Source: Janibacter terrae NBRC 107853 (GTDB lineage Bacteria > Actinomycetota > Actinomycetes > Actinomycetales > Dermatophilaceae). From it: DNA of 64,000 nucleotides. Shown here piece after piece: positions 42,144 to 51,543 of the stretch (within the stretch, counting starts at the first letter, position 1; each line of letters opens with the position of its first letter). The stretch spans positions 372,001-436,000 of the forward strand of contig NZ_BCUV01000007.1 in the NCBI RefSeq assembly GCF_001591405.1. The letters run 5' to 3'. The position numbers were made by a program, and so were the translations under genes. The notes under the pieces were generated by a model. The model saw only the letters and a list, made by a program, of their open reading frames with translations, was not told the origin of the DNA and ran no database searches.

Positions 42144-43046
42144 TCACGCAGCCTGAGTGGCGGGCGTGGTCATGATGGCTTCGTATTCAACAGGGGTCAA
42201 TCGTCCGAGGCCGGCCTGGCGTCGGCGTCGGTGGTAGGTCCTCTCGATCCAGGTCACGATCGCGATCCGGAGCTCCTCGCGGGTGGCCCAGGCGCGGCGG
42301 TCGAGGACGTTCTTTTGGAGCAGTGAGAAGAAGCTCTCCATGGCCGCGTTGTCCCCGGCCGCACCGACGCGGCCCATGGATCCGACCATGCCGTGCCGGT
42401 TGAGTGCGTGGACGAATTTCCTGCTTCGAAATTGCGATCCTCTGTCCGTGTGAACCACACAGCCGGCCACGTCGCCGCGCCTGGCGACCGCGTTGTTCAG
42501 CGCCGCGACCGCCAGTCGCGACTTCATCCTCGAGTCGATCGAGTAGCCCACGATCCGGTTGGAGTAGACGTCCTTCATCGCGCAGACGTAGAGCTTGCCT
42601 TCCGCGGTCCAATGCTCCGTGATGTCCGACAGCCACAACTCGTTCGCGGCATCAGCCTTGAACTCGTGCCGGACGACGCCGTGCTTGTCGACCACGGCGC
42701 ACAGGTCGTCGTGGACCGGTGGACCGGGCTTCTTCGCCTTGCCGTGCTTGGGCTTGCCGAACACCGACCACCACCCCAGCTGGGAACAGATCCGCCACGC
42801 GGTCCGCTCCGCCATCGCCTCACCTGCGATAGCGGCCTCGTCGACCAGGAACCGATACCCGAACTCCGGGTCGTCCTTGTGGGCGTCGAACAGCGCGTTG
42901 GCGCGGTAGGCCTCGACCAGTTCTGCGTCGGTGACCGGCGCCTGGAGCCAGCGGTAGTAGGGCTGGCGAGCGATCTTGAGTACCCGGCACGTCACCGTGA
43001 CGGGGATCCCGTCGACGGCCAGCTCGCGGACGAGCGGGTACATCAT
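42144..43046 (-). CDS. IS3-family transposase OrfB
   Basis: The 300-residue catalytic part of an IS3 transposase (rve integrase fold). Asp in LWLSDITEHWTAEGKLYV, Asp in GCVVHTDRGSQFRS and Glu in NAAMESFFSLLQKNVL form the DDE triad. Its ATG overlaps the orfA stop in GGGAAAATGATG. The run of A suggests production as an OrfAB fusion by -1 frameshifting. Confidence 0.95.
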   Translation of the reverse strand: MMYPLVRELAVDGIPVTVTCRVLKIARQPYYRWLQAPVTDAELVEAYRANALFDAHKDDPEFGYRFLVDEAAIAGEAMAERTAWRICSQLGWWSVFGKPKHGKAKKPGPPVHDDLCAVVDKHGVVRHEFKADAANELWLSDITEHWTAEGKLYVCAMKDVYSNRIVGYSIDSRMKSRLAVAALNNAVARRGDVAGCVVHTDRGSQFRSRKFVHALNRHGMVGSMGRVGAAGDNAAMESFFSLLQKNVLDRRAWATREELRIAIVTWIERTYHRRRRQAGLGRLTPVEYEAIMTTPATQAA

Positions 43047-43336
43047 TTTCCCGGCAGATTGGCCTGCGACAAGTAGGCAGCCGCCCGGCGCAGCACCTCG
43101 ACTTCTTGCTCGAGGAGCCGGTTGCGCCGCTTCAACTCGCGTAGCTGGGCGTTCTGGTCCTCGGTCATCCCGGGCTTGGTGCCGTCTTCGACGTCGGCGG
43201 CGCGCATCCAGGAGTTCAACGTGGTCTGGTGGATCCCGAAGTCCTTCGCGATCTGCTCCAGCGGGGTCTTCGGATCCCGGCTCCTGGCGACACGAACAAC
43301 GTCGTCACGGAACTCGCGGGGGTAGGGCTTGGGCAC
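43043..43336 (-). CDS. IS3-family transposase OrfA
   Basis: A 97-residue HTH protein: PYPREFRDDVVRVARSR, then QIAKDFGIHQTTLNSWMR, then a leucine-zipper-like helix (QLRELKRRNRLLEQEVEVLRRA). It ends NLPGK at the frameshift site. It binds the IS ends. Confidence 0.93.
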   Translation of the reverse strand: MPKPYPREFRDDVVRVARSRDPKTPLEQIAKDFGIHQTTLNSWMRAADVEDGTKPGMTEDQNAQLRELKRRNRLLEQEVEVLRRAAAYLSQANLPGK

Positions 43337-43405
43337 AGCGACATCCTCTCAAGCCTGCCCGTCGGGCAAGCCAGTTCAGTTGTCACCTATTCGTGCAGCA
43401 GTCCC

Positions 43406-43591
43406 GGATGGGCAAACCGTCGTGAGGACGCAGAGCGCGCATCGAGCACCCACGCCACGAAAGCCGAAGCGCAAGAGGCAGGCCGTGCGGCGGCTAAGAA
43501 GGATGGCGTGGAGCATCTCGTGCACAAGAAGGACGGCACGATTGGGGAACGCAACTCGTATGGCAACGACCCCAACCCGCCGAAGGGCTGA
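43406..43591 (+). pseudogene. DUF2188 gene, 3' part, split by IS3 element
   Basis: Encodes WANRREDAERAS, then ATKAEAQEAGRAAAKKDGVEHLVHKKDGTIGERNSYG and NDPNPPKG. The tail VEHxVHKxDGTIxERNSYGNDPxPPxG is the DUF2188 signature. These are small proteins of unknown function. It is non-functional here unless the IS leaves. Confidence 0.85.
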
Positions 43592-43687
43592 GCACGCAGG
43601 GTCATCGTCTTGCGCTCGTTCACCTTGGGCCCCGACCGGGGCGGCGATGGAGGTCTGACGGGCTGTAGTGCCTGTCAGGCCTTCCGG

Positions 43688-44407
43688 TCACGAGTCTCGC
43701 TCGGGGCCCGTTCCGGGGAGGCTGTACTTGGTGTTGGCGATGTCGATGATTTCTTGCGCGATGTCGCGAATCTTGATGTTGCTGGTCGTGGAAACTCTCA
43801 CGAGGAACTGGAAGGCGCGTTCCTCGTTGATCTCGTACCGCTCCATCACGAGCCCTATGGCTTGGCCGATCGTCTTGCGGGTGGTCAGGCTTTCGTTGAG
43901 TTGGTCCTCCCGCCGGGCGCGACCGAGGGCTGCGGCCGCGTGGGTCGCGAACAGCTCAGCGGTGTGGACGACGTCAGGGTCGATGTGGTCGGTCTCGGTG
44001 GCGTAGAGGTTGAGCCCGCCGAGCGTCTCTTCGTCCATGTACAACCGCAGGCCCAACTGGGCCTTGACCCCCATGCGCACGGCACGAGGTACGAAATTCG
44101 GCCATCGTTGCTCGTGGCGCAGGTCGTTGGCCAGCGTGACCGGCTCGTCTTCGATGGCGTGCAGGCAGGGTCCCTCGCCGAGGGAGTACTGCAGTGCGTC
44201 GAGCTCCCACACCAGCTGATCAGTGCCGGCCTTGGTCTCGACCTCCCCCTTGCGGGTGACGATCGAGATCCCGACGTGGTCGATCCCTGGCAGCGAGCGG
44301 GCGGCGGCGACCACGATGCTGTCGAGGGTGCCCTCCAGGTCCTGGGGGGTGTTGATGTCCCGAGCAGCTTGGGCGAGGGCATCCGCGATGGTGATCTGGT
44401 TCTCCAT
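43688..44407 (-). CDS. GAF-ANTAR regulatory protein
   Basis: A 239-residue protein. The GAF domain spans about residues 15-160 (SIVVAAARSLPGIDHVGISIV, GGLNLYATETDHIDPDVV). The C-terminal ANTAR RNA-binding domain spans about 175-230 (LTTRKTIGQAIGLVMERYEINEERAFQFLVRVS). Such proteins bind small ligands or are stress-responsive and act as RNA antiterminators. GGAAGG lies before the ATG at 44407. It stands alone. Confidence 0.88.
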   Translation of the reverse strand: MENQITIADALAQAARDINTPQDLEGTLDSIVVAAARSLPGIDHVGISIVTRKGEVETKAGTDQLVWELDALQYSLGEGPCLHAIEDEPVTLANDLRHEQRWPNFVPRAVRMGVKAQLGLRLYMDEETLGGLNLYATETDHIDPDVVHTAELFATHAAAALGRARREDQLNESLTTRKTIGQAIGLVMERYEINEERAFQFLVRVSTTSNIKIRDIAQEIIDIANTKYSLPGTGPERDS

Positions 44408-44585
44408 GGTGGCCTTCCAGAGGTAGACGAGAAGGCCGAACAACCCGACGACGAGATGTCAGGACGTGGTGTCCGATGTACGACCGATCAAACTGGAACC
44501 CAGCCCGACCGCACCAGCGTATCTGTCCTTCGGAGAAGAGATTGAGCGGCTCACCCCATCCTTTTCAGGGCTGGTGACCACGCGG

Positions 44586-45380
44586 TCACGGCGCGAGGGA
44601 GACCGTGGCTCCGCGCTCGACGAGCCGGAGCTCACCGGGGGGATCGACCGCTCGCCACCGGGCCACGAAATCGCTCAACGGTGACCGGAAGACGGTGTAG
44701 TCGTCGTAGTGCACAGGCACTGTCACGGCGGGCTCGAGGAGGTCGACCAACGAGATGCCCTGCTCGGCGTCCATGGTCACCAGCAGCCCGAGCGCACGTG
44801 TGCCCCCGAGGTGGATGACCATCGCGTCGAGCGGACCGAACCGATCAGTGACCTCACGCAGCCACGGTCGATACAGCGTGTCTCCCGTGATGTAGACCCG
44901 CAGCGACCGCCCGGCGCCCGCGACGCGATGCTCGAGCACACTGCCCATGACCGGCGGCAACAACCACGATGCCCATCCGGGTGTGTGCTCCCCCGGGGCA
45001 GAGTGCACTGTGAGCGTCTCACCGGCTTTGACGAGCTCACGTGACTGCCACGTCGCCATCGCCTCAGCCCCGGCAAACCCCCACGACTCCAGCCGCCGGG
45101 CGGCATGCGGCGTCGTCAGGATGGGCAGCGAGGTGTCCAGACTGCGCCGCGCGATCCGGTCGAAATGGTCGCCGTGCAGGTGAGAAAGCACCACGGCGTC
45201 CAGGCTCGGAAGATCCTCTGGACCAAGCGCGGGATCGGTCACCCGCTTCGAGAACAGTCCCTTGCCCAGATAGGCACGCTGTCCGTGATGGAGGAAATTC
45301 GGATCGGTGAGCAGAGTGAACTTCCCCAACCGGACCAGCGAGGTCGCTGTGCCGATGAACTCCAGGGTCGCAGTGGCCAT
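44586..45380 (-). CDS. MBL-fold metallohydrolase (UlaG-like)
   Basis: A 264-residue metallo-beta-lactamase-fold hydrolase. The metal motif HLHGDHFD is at about residues 67-74, with further ligands in PGEHTPGW, YITGDTLY and PVHYDDY. It resembles the UlaG/RomA L-ascorbate-lactonase-like branch; the substrate is unknown. GGAGGAG precedes the ATG. Confidence 0.85.
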   Translation of the reverse strand: MATATLEFIGTATSLVRLGKFTLLTDPNFLHHGQRAYLGKGLFSKRVTDPALGPEDLPSLDAVVLSHLHGDHFDRIARRSLDTSLPILTTPHAARRLESWGFAGAEAMATWQSRELVKAGETLTVHSAPGEHTPGWASWLLPPVMGSVLEHRVAGAGRSLRVYITGDTLYRPWLREVTDRFGPLDAMVIHLGGTRALGLLVTMDAEQGISLVDLLEPAVTVPVHYDDYTVFRSPLSDFVARWRAVDPPGELRLVERGATVSLAP

Positions 45381-46087
45381 GGACTCCTCCTCCGGGTCGA
45401 CGATCCGTCTCGCACCCCTGCAGGCGTTGCCTGTTGATAGAGCACTCCACGTGGTTCCTTCTCCGACGCGAAGAGCCTATCCATGAGACCGCGAGACCGC
45501 ACGGCTGAGGACGAGTCGGGCTCAACCCTTGAGGGTGGTCACGGCGACAGCTTCGCCGTGACGACCCTCTTCCTTCGCGTTGAACCACGTACCGGTGACG
45601 GCGGGCGCCGACAGCGAACTGACGCTCAGACCCCTGGTCGCAGTGGTGGACCGGCCGCGTGACGTCATCCGGGACGCACGCAAGGAGGCGAATCGGCACG
45701 TTCGCTCATTCGCTGGCGGGTGAGAGATGACCATCACCGCGCAACCATGGCCGCGTCGATCGTCCCCCGCAACAACTTGCGACTCAGAACTTGACGTCAC
45801 TGAGTCGGTCACATCGGCCGAGGCGAGGGTGTGGCCAGGGAGGGTCATCGACACGTCCCTGTCAGCCATACCCCATCGTCGCCGTGCCACCGAAACCACG
45901 GAAGATTTCGCGGGGAAAACCATGTGAGGCACGGCCCCTGCTACGCGGGGACTTTATGTGAGTCTCGTCGTTCTCTGGCGGTGAACACGCGCCTGCGCCT
46001 AAAATGGCGTGAGTAGGGTCGTTGCGACCGATCAGATCAGCAGGCTGTCGTTCCGGTCGGGGCGGCGGCCCTCGGAGAGGAGGACGC
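45381..46087. other. long intergenic region without a convincing gene
   Basis: Seven hundred bases between divergent genes. Short frames exist on both strands but lack a ribosome-binding site or recognisable protein content. The plus-strand frame ending at 45723 (VVDRPRDVIRDARKEANRHV) could be the tail of a decayed gene. Confidence 0.4.
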
Positions 46088-47263
46088 ATGAAGGCTTTGA
46101 CTTGGCAGGCGAAGCGGACGGTGAGTGTGGAGGAGGTCCCGGATCCGGTTATCCAGGAGCCCACGGACGCGATCGTGCGGATCACCTCGTCCGCGATCTG
46201 CGGTTCGGATCTGCACCTGTACGAGGTGCTCACCCCGTTCATGGATAAGGGCGACATCATCGGCCACGAGCCCATGGGCATCGTGGAGGAGGTCGGCTCC
46301 GCCGTCACCCAGATCAAGGCCGGGGACCGCGTGGTGATTCCCTTCAACGTCTCCTGCGGCCACTGCTTCATGTGTAGGCAGGGCCTGCAGTCCCAGTGCG
46401 AGACCACCCAGGTCCGGGAGTACAACAGCGGTGCAGTCTTCCTGGGATACTCCCGCCTCTACGGTTCAGTGCCCGGCGGGCAGGCCGAGTACCTGCGCGT
46501 CCCGCACGCGGACTACGGACCCATCAAGGTCCCCAACACCGGTGAGGACGAACGCTACCTGTACCTCTCCGACGTGGTGCCCACCGCTTGGCAGGCCGTA
46601 CAGTACGCCGCGCCCCCTCAGGGCGGTTCCCTGGCCGTGCTGGGCCTGGGCCCGATCGGCCAGATGTCCGCCCGGATCGGCCGCCACCTGGGCTACCGGG
46701 TACTCGCGGTGGACCCGGTCGCCGAGCGGCGTGCCATGGCCGAGCGCCACGGCATCGAGACGCTGGACTCGTCCGGCGAGGTGGCGGAGCAGCTGAAAGA
46801 CCTCACCGACGGGCGCGGCCCGGACGCGGTGGTGGACGCGGTCGGGATGGAGGCCCACGGCTCCCCGGTGGCCGGGGCGGTCCACCAGGCGGTAGGGCTA
46901 CTGCCCTCCGCGCTGGGACGCGAGGCGATGGAGACGGCCGGGGTGGACCGGCTCGATGCGCTGTACACCGCGATCGAGGCTGTCCGGCGAGGCGGGACGA
47001 TCTCGATCAGCGGGGTGTACGGCGGCATGAAGGACCCCCTGCCGATGCTCACGATGTTCGATAAGCAGATCCAGCTGCGCATGGGCCAATGCAACGTGAA
47101 GCGGTGGACCGATGACCTCTTGCCGCTGGTCGATGACCCTTCAGACCCGCTCGGCGTCCTGGACCTCAAGACACACACCGCGTCCCTGGACGAGGCGCCG
47201 GAGATGTACGAGAAGTTCCAGAAGAAGGAGGACGGCTGCATCAAGGTTGTCCTCAAGCCCTAG
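46088..47263 (+). CDS. zinc-dependent alcohol dehydrogenase (formaldehyde-dismutase-like)
   Basis: A 391-residue MDR-family dehydrogenase. Catalytic zinc Cys lies in [12 protein letters not shown], the His in [10 protein letters not shown], and the structural zinc Cys4 cluster in [15 protein letters not shown]. The Rossmann NAD site is [15 protein letters not shown]. The long insert after [10 protein letters not shown] and the ending [10 protein letters not shown] match the glutathione-independent formaldehyde dehydrogenase/dismutase branch. A terminator hairpin follows. Confidence 0.88.
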   Translation: MKALTWQAKRTVSVEEVPDPVIQEPTDAIVRITSSAICGSDLHLYEVLTPFMDKGDIIGHEPMGIVEEVGSAVTQIKAGDRVVIPFNVSCGHCFMCRQGLQSQCETTQVREYNSGAVFLGYSRLYGSVPGGQAEYLRVPHADYGPIKVPNTGEDERYLYLSDVVPTAWQAVQYAAPPQGGSLAVLGLGPIGQMSARIGRHLGYRVLAVDPVAERRAMAERHGIETLDSSGEVAEQLKDLTDGRGPDAVVDAVGMEAHGSPVAGAVHQAVGLLPSALGREAMETAGVDRLDALYTAIEAVRRGGTISISGVYGGMKDPLPMLTMFDKQIQLRMGQCNVKRWTDDLLPLVDDPSDPLGVLDLKTHTASLDEAPEMYEKFQKKEDGCIKVVLKP

Positions 47264-47282
47264 CCTCCCAGTACGCGCCGGA

Positions 47283-47308
47283 GCCCGGTCTCCATCTCGA
47301 GACCGGGC
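47283..47308 (+). terminator. terminator of the dehydrogenase gene
   Basis: GCCCGGTCTC and GAGACCGGGC with a 6-nt loop, 20 bases after the stop. Confidence 0.75.
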
Positions 47309-47471
47309 ACTGGCGTGTCTTGGGCCCGTCCGTGGCCCGCGCCCACACCGGGTGGCCGCGTGGTGCGTTCACCGTTCACGGCCAGCACCGGGGTCGATCG
47401 CACACAGCAGCGCAGGGGGGCGCGGGGATTCATCGGGCGAAGTCAGTGGCCGGAATAGTGCTCTGAGGGGC

Positions 47472-47798
47472 GTGTTGCCACGGATCCTCTACGCGGACAT
47501 CGACCTTGCCATGATCGCGCTGGCAAAGCAGTCGGCCGACCCTGTCGGGCACTACGCTCGACCGGATGTCTACGCGCTGCACCTCAACACGGCGAACACC
47601 GCGCCTGCGTACGAGTGGCGTGAACCAGGAACCCTGGGGAGTCCGAGCCGCGATGACGGACAGCTGACGCCTGCGGCGGATACCGAAGGGCGCACGCTCA
47701 TCGACGGTGCCCTTCGAATCGAGGCTCCCCACGGCACCGAGCTGCAGCCAGACGAGTCGACCGAACAGATTCTGGCCGACGTCGCAGGAGGCAAGTGA
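47472..47798 (+). pseudogene. C-terminal fragment of a nitrilase-like hydrolase
   Basis: About 108 residues starting [35 protein letters not shown], which is the end of the carbon-nitrogen hydrolase domain of aliphatic nitrilases. The rest is an acidic tail. The Glu-Lys-Cys catalytic part is missing. The stop overlaps the next ATG (TGATG), so the operon context once was intact. Confidence 0.65.
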
Positions 47799-48055
47799 TG
47801 ACTCCTATCGAGACAGCGGTCGCACCGCACCTCCAGAGGGAGCGCACCTGCCCCTTCCGGCATCCGGCAGGGTTCGATCCGTCTTACCCGACCAAGGTCG
47901 CCCGATTCTCGCCCGACATCACCGAGGTGGTCATGCCCGTCGCTATGGCCTCATTTTCAAGCGTCGCCGACACGGCGATAGCCAGACGGAGCGCCGCACG
48001 CCGATCCCCTTGCGGGGCCAGGGCCAGCGGCCATGGCCCTGAGATGGTCAAGTAG
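47798..48055 (+). pseudogene. truncated reading frame downstream of the nitrilase fragment
   Basis: Eighty-five residues. The first 47 (TPIETAVAPHLQRERTCPFRH, then SPDITEVVMP) look like a real protein start, while the Arg/Ser-rich remainder looks like out-of-frame translation. Probably the broken start of a gene once coupled to the nitrilase. Family not recognised. Confidence 0.4.
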
Positions 48056-48228
48056 CAGCTCCGCCGCGGTACTTTGCACGACGCCATCCGCGAGGGCCTT
48101 GTGCAATGTAGGCCGCGTGTCGTGTGCAGTCTTCGATGCATCTCGACAGCCCGGAACCTGACGTCACCGAGTCGGGCCCACCTATCCAGCCTCTGGCGCC
48201 GCGTGACTTGTCGGTGAACGAGATAGTC

Positions 48229-49437
48229 TCATTCATCGATATTGGTCGTTTGGCGTAGGCCGATCCATCCTGCGGTCGCCGCAGCGAGGAGGAGGGTGGC
48301 GCCGAGGTAGTAGACGGCGCGGATACCAAGCGTGTCGGCGAGCAGCCCGCCGGCTAGCAGGGACATGAGCCGACCGGACTGCCACAGCATGTCGAAGCCG
48401 GCGAACACTCTGCCACGCAGTTTCTCCGGGGTCTCGGTCTGGAGCAGGGAGTTGAAGGTCACGGCACCCGTGGAGGTGCCAATGCCATAGGCGAGTAGGG
48501 CGCTCATGGCGGCGACGAGGCCGGTCACGGTGGCGAGTACTGCATCGACGGCGGCCCGCAGGACGAAGGGTCCGAGGACGTAGACCGGGTGGCGCGGGTC
48601 GTCGGTCAGTCGGGACAACAGCAACGGGCCGAGGGCCGCACCAACCCCGATCGCGCCCAGTAGCAGCCCATAGTCACTAGGGCGCAGGGCCAAGTGCGCT
48701 CGAGCCAGCACGACGAGCAGAGCACCCGTGGCCCCCGCGGACAGCGCCGCCAAGAACTGGCCAGCGGCCAGGGCCCGCAGCAGCCGGTGCCCGGCCATGG
48801 CCGCAATCCCGGCGGTGGCATCGGCGTACCACGAGGTGCGCGTAGCCACCGCTGGCGCGGCAGGGATGGTCAGGCGTCGCAGGGCCAGCGCGGACAGCAG
48901 GTAGCTTACGGCGTTGATCCAGAACGCCCAGGTGTAGCCGAAGCTGACAACCACGATCCCAGCGAGGGGCGCGAGTACGACCTGCGAGATGACCGCGGCG
49001 GTCCACAGCCCGCTGTTGGCGGCGACCAGGTCCCGTTCGCGCACAATCGCGGGGAGAACGGACTGCGCGGCGGGGTTGAAGAACACCGCCGCCGCCGACA
49101 GGCCGACCGCGACTGCGTACACCGCGGCCACGTGCCCTTGGACGAAGGGCAGCGCGAAGGCCAACCCGGCGCGCATCAGGTCGGCGCCGATCATCACCGG
49201 GATCCGCGGCAGCCGGTCGACCACTGCGCCGGCGATCGGAGCCAACATGAGCACCGGGATGATCTCCGCGATCACCACGCCCGAGACGCCCAAGCCCGAA
49301 CCGGTTAGGGAGTAGACAAGCAGAACCAGTGCGACAGTGTTGAACGCGTCTCCCCACTGCGAGACCGTCCGCGCCACCCACAGCCGCCGGTACCGCGCCT
49401 GCCGCAGCAGCGCTGTCACCGTTGTCCGCCTCGCCAC
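48229..49437 (-). CDS. MFS exporter, EntS-like
   Basis: A protein of about 402 residues with 12 TM helices of the major facilitator superfamily, enterobactin-exporter-like (MFS_3) branch: RRLWVARTVSQWGDAFNTVALVLL, AGAVVDRLPRIPVMIGADL and PEKLRGRVFAGFDML. The substrate is unknown. I use the GTG at 49437, preceded by AAGGGG; an ATG at 49482 is in frame. It is divergent from a MerR-type gene with a MerR-type promoter between, so expression is probably metal- or drug-induced. Confidence 0.83.
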   Translation of the reverse strand: MARRTTVTALLRQARYRRLWVARTVSQWGDAFNTVALVLLVYSLTGSGLGVSGVVIAEIIPVLMLAPIAGAVVDRLPRIPVMIGADLMRAGLAFALPFVQGHVAAVYAVAVGLSAAAVFFNPAAQSVLPAIVRERDLVAANSGLWTAAVISQVVLAPLAGIVVVSFGYTWAFWINAVSYLLSALALRRLTIPAAPAVATRTSWYADATAGIAAMAGHRLLRALAAGQFLAALSAGATGALLVVLARAHLALRPSDYGLLLGAIGVGAALGPLLLSRLTDDPRHPVYVLGPFVLRAAVDAVLATVTGLVAAMSALLAYGIGTSTGAVTFNSLLQTETPEKLRGRVFAGFDMLWQSGRLMSLLAGGLLADTLGIRAVYYLGATLLLAAATAGWIGLRQTTNIDE

Positions 49438-49532
49438 TGTGGCCCCTTGCCCTCTCTGCTTCGTACCGCAGTCGCCGCTCATGCCCGCTGTCCGGTTCGA
49501 ACTCGCGTAAGACACCCGAGCTCACGTAAGAC

Positions 49533-49564
49533 ACACTGGGGGTTCCAGTTAAGGGCAAGGTCAA
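49533..49564 (-). promoter_or_regulatory. MerR-type promoter for the MFS gene
   Basis: On the minus strand TTGACC (49564-49559) and CAGTGT (49538-49533) are 20 bp apart with the dyad CTTGCCC..CTGGAACCC in the spacer. It is nearly the same design as the merA promoter (TTGACCTTNCCC..CTGGAAC), so the two regulators may cross-bind. Confidence 0.65.
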
Positions 49565-49596
49565 GTCGAGGAAGTCGAGCACGTGGGGAGGCGGCA

Positions 49597-49983
49597 ATGC
49601 TGATCGGAGAACTAGCTGCGGTGAGTGGCACGACGGCGAAGACGATCCGCTTCTATGAGGCCAACGCCCTGCTCCCCCGAGCCGCGCGTACTGCCAACGG
49701 CTACCGAAACTTCACCCCGGAGAGCATCGCCCGCCTGGACTTCATCCGCCGCGGGCGCGCCGCCGGTCTCGCCCTGGCGCAGATCCGCGAGGTCCTCCGG
49801 ATCCGAGACGCCGGCGATGTCCCGTGCCAGCACGTCCAGGGCCTGCTCGCGGAGAGGCTGGCCGGCTTAGATGCTCAAATCACCGCCCTGCAGGACCTCC
49901 GTGACACGGTGTCCCAGTTGCACGACAGCGTTGCCGCGGGACCCGACCGCAGCGACTCCGTTCGAGTTTGCCGCTTCCTGTGA
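49597..49983 (+). CDS. MerR-family regulator, paralogue of merR
   Basis: A 128-residue regulator closely similar to the one at 38674: same MxIGELAxxSGTTxKTxRFYE start and same Cys77 in VPCQHV. At the C-terminus only one Cys remains (SVRVCRFL, Cys125), where the paralogue has KCDTTTVC. Loss of this ligand suggests a different inducer. GGGGAGGCGG lies before the ATG. It is divergent from the MFS exporter. Confidence 0.85.
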   Translation: MLIGELAAVSGTTAKTIRFYEANALLPRAARTANGYRNFTPESIARLDFIRRGRAAGLALAQIREVLRIRDAGDVPCQHVQGLLAERLAGLDAQITALQDLRDTVSQLHDSVAAGPDRSDSVRVCRFL

Positions 49984-50424
49984 CGGCACCGGTGCCCACC
50001 CGTGGCACGCCCGCAAGAGGAATGTCACCACACACCCATCACTGGCTGAGAATCGAACTCAGTAAGCCGAGCACCGTCCGCTCCCTCAAATCCAGCGGAG
50101 GGTGCCGTTAATCTGCAGGTCGCAGGCGCTGGAGAAGCGTCCCGGCCTTGCGTATGTGATCGTCGCCGTCGGCTTGCGGTGACGAAATCACGGGCCCTTG
50201 TCCCGCCTAATGATCCGCCGTACATCGTCTCTAGTCGAATGGTGGCGAGTGGTCGAAGGAGATCGGGAAGTGTTCCTTCATGCAGGAGCGGATCTGCTCG
50301 AGGATCTGCGGTGCGTGTCCGGATTCCGAAGCATGCGTCGTCAATCACCACGTGGGCGGAGATGACGGGCGGGCCCGTGGGTCATATGCAGCACTGCATC
50401 AGGATTTCGGCGAATTCGTTTCTT
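49984..50424. other. remnant-bearing intergenic region
   Basis: No intact gene. It holds a frameshifted piece of a cation-diffusion-facilitator gene (50231-50372) and, at 50046-50062, a sequence whose complement CTGAG-TTCGATT-CTCAG has exactly the form of a tRNA T-arm, perhaps the trace of an old integration site. Confidence 0.45.
50231..50372 (-). pseudogene. 3' fragment of a cation diffusion facilitator gene
   Basis: In one frame VISAHVVIDDACFG and, after a one-base shift, SGHAPQILEQIRSCMKEHFPISFDHS before a stop. Together they match the C-terminal cytoplasmic domain of CDF metal exporters. The transmembrane part is absent. It is a decayed metal-efflux gene consistent with the metal island. 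Confidence 0.6.
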
Positions 50425-51543
50425 TCAGCGCACGAGCGGGAGGGAGATGGTGAAGCACGAGCCCTTGTCCAGGCCGGGGCTGGAAGCGGTGAGTCCTCCG
50501 CGATGGGCGTCGATGATGGCCTTGCTGATGGTGAGTCCGATGCCCGATCCTCGCCGGTCGTTTGTGCGTGCCGAGTCGCCGCGATAGAAGCGTTCAAATG
50601 CGTGCTGTACCTGGTCCGGGGTCATGCCGTCGCCGGTGTCGGTGACGGTGATGATGGCCTCATCGCCTTCGCGTCCCGCCGCAAGGGTGACTGTTCCACC
50701 CGCAGGGGTGTGCCTGTGTGCGTTGGTGAGGAGGTTGCTCATGACTTGGGCGAATCGGACCGGATCGACGAGGGTCTCGAGTCCTGTTGCCTTGCCAACG
50801 TCCAGGACCAAGTCGAGGCCCTTCTCGGAGTAGCTCTCACGCACCCCCCCGTAGGCCGCCCACAACAGGTCAGCAATCTTGTGGTGCTGGACGTCGAGGG
50901 CGAGGCGGCCTTCTTCGGCTGTGGAGACCGCGGTGATGTCCTCGGCCAGTCGCGCCAGCCGTTCCGTCTGAGCGGTCAACGCGAGCCGAGAGTCATCACC
51001 GAGTGCCACGACGCCGTCGTGGAGTCCCTCGTGGTAGGCGCTGAGGGTCGCGATCGGCGTGCGCAGTTCGTGGGCGAGGTCGGACAGCATCCTTCGTCGG
51101 GTGTCCTCGACCCCTTCCAGCCGGGCCGCCATCACGTTGAAGGCGCCGGCGAGGGTCTCCAGCTCTGTCCCCGCACCGACGTGTGGCACCCGGGTGGAGT
51201 AGTGGCCACGACTCAGTTCGCGGGCGGCGTCGGTCATCAACGCCAGCGGTTGGCGCAGCCGTCGGGCAAGGAACCAGGCCACCGCGGTGGCCCCCGTCAA
51301 AGAGATGAACAGGCTCACACCCAGGGCGATGAGCGACGCGTCCCGATAGGCCATCTCGATGTGGACCAGCTCGGGTGTGTTCTGCTGGTGCCCGGCCTGA
51401 AGGAGGTGGTCGTGGAAGATCGGGGGGCCGATGACCGCGGCGACGAGCCCAGCGGTCAGTGCCCCCGCAAGCAGTACCAGGATCTGTCCCACGAGCAACC
51501 GCGGCGCCAAGCCTCTGGAGAGTGTGTTGACGCGCTTGTTCAT
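50425..51543 (-). CDS. sensor histidine kinase, CopS-like
   Basis: A 372-residue membrane kinase. TM1 is at residues 18-40. A short extracytoplasmic sensor (41-70) is rich in metal ligands (FHDHLLQAGHQQ, VHIEM); TM2 is at 71-92 and HAMP at 93-145. The phosphoacceptor His158 lies in LAHELRTPIATL; N-box MSNLLTNAHRHTP, G1 DTGDGM and G2 GSGIGLTISK follow. The ligand-rich loop and neighbours suggest Cu or Ag sensing. Its start overlaps the regulator stop (ATGA). Confidence 0.87.
   Translation of the reverse strand: MNKRVNTLSRGLAPRLLVGQILVLLAGALTAGLVAAVIGPPIFHDHLLQAGHQQNTPELVHIEMAYRDASLIALGVSLFISLTGATAVAWFLARRLRQPLALMTDAARELSRGHYSTRVPHVGAGTELETLAGAFNVMAARLEGVEDTRRRMLSDLAHELRTPIATLSAYHEGLHDGVVALGDDSRLALTAQTERLARLAEDITAVSTAEEGRLALDVQHHKIADLLWAAYGGVRESYSEKGLDLVLDVGKATGLETLVDPVRFAQVMSNLLTNAHRHTPAGGTVTLAAGREGDEAIITVTDTGDGMTPDQVQHAFERFYRGDSARTNDRRGSGIGLTISKAIIDAHRGGLTASSPGLDKGSCFTISLPLVR

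Larger units (their letters stand above)
42112..43405. mobile_element. IS3-family insertion sequence
   Basis: A 1294-bp element whose ends are perfect for at least 16 bases (GGGACTGCTGCACGAA) and similar beyond (GGTGACA). It is flanked by a 3-bp target duplication GGA at 42109-42111 and 43406-43408. It has two overlapping minus-strand genes, orfA and orfB. It inserted into a DUF2188 gene. Confidence 0.93.

Noticed and set aside
45522..45932. 136-codon minus-strand frame
   Set aside because: No ribosome-binding site, Ser/Arg/Thr-rich composition and no recognisable motif.
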